Assembly: GCF_000003605.2 (NCBI RefSeq)
Contig: NW_003155760.1
Location: forward strand, 59,113 to 123,112
Direction of reading: 5' to 3'
Origin: Saccoglossus kowalevskii
Taxonomy: Eukaryota > Hemichordata > Enteropneusta > Harrimaniidae
DNA length: 64,000 nt
The notes under the pieces are model-generated. The model was not told the origin of the DNA. It did no database searches and worked only from the letters and a program-made list of their open reading frames with translations. Of the stretch, positions 63,807 through 64,000 are shown piece by piece; position 1 is the stretch's first letter; each line of letters begins with the position of its first letter. The translations under genes were made by a program, and so were the position numbers.

Positions 63807-64000
63807 AACATATTCGCCAATAGTTAACACATTTGCCATGATATTAGAAAGCCGACATTTTTGAAAGAAAAGCAGTTCTCTATTGGCTTGTTTTGTTCAA
63901 TTTAACGTCAGTGTTCTGTTCGAATTAAATAGCAGTATCTTTCCTAAGTGTCAATAATTAAAGAACACCAAAGAGAGAAGAGCGTCGGGTGAGATTTATA
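63807..64000. repeat. Right copy of duplicated segment, cut by window end
   Basis: Matches 62600-62793 at about 96% identity and is still matching at the last base, so the duplication continues beyond the window. Just before it, GAAGCGCCGTCACTCGGTAAA (63695 onward) mirrors a similar block near 62879, which shows that the repeat unit extends to the left with lower identity. Confidence 0.9.

Overview
The window reads as a low-GC metazoan chromosome segment that is mostly non-coding. The reasons are long stretches without open frames, simple-sequence repeats such as (CAA)n, (TAA)n, (TAAA)n and (AT)n, spliceosomal splice signals, inverted-repeat transposons, and a seven-transmembrane neuropeptide receptor. 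There are no bacterial operons, ribosome binding sites or dense genes. The receptor type and the general look fit a marine invertebrate (hemichordate, echinoderm, cephalochordate or similar), but the lineage cannot be fixed from this sequence alone.

Only one protein gene is certain. It lies on the minus strand between 19003 and 17636 and encodes a somatostatin / allatostatin-C type class A GPCR. Its large coding exon runs as an uninterrupted frame to 17820. I infer instead that the transcript uses a GC donor at 17900 and an AG acceptor before 17704, which replaces the read-through tail with a 22-residue acidic, Ser/Thr-rich tail ending in a PDZ-type motif. A splice acceptor sits 23 bases before the ATG, so at least one 5' non-coding exon must lie further right.

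On the same strand to the right, three segments bounded by splice signals may be exons of a second, unrecognised gene. They are a 73-nt piece at 35082-35010, a Cys-rich 314-nt piece at 31214-30901 that joins it in phase, and a segment with a very strong polypyrimidine acceptor at 30029-29754. A weaker candidate first coding exon is at 22543-22403. On the plus strand there are weaker candidates at 54601-54821 and 59978-60322. None matches a family I recognise.

Mobile DNA includes a 271-bp TTAA-flanked inverted-repeat element (9813-10083) and a larger inverted-repeat element (40281-41926) with a 7-bp target duplication. The middle of the larger element is an assembly gap (40908-41834). The right end, from about 62.4 kb to the window edge, differs from the rest. 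It is a set of diverged tandem units holding a CRE/CCAAT-bearing stretch, a 51-bp block present twice, an intron-containing tRNA-Arg(UCU) gene, and a roughly 194-bp segment repeated with 1207-bp spacing that runs off the window.
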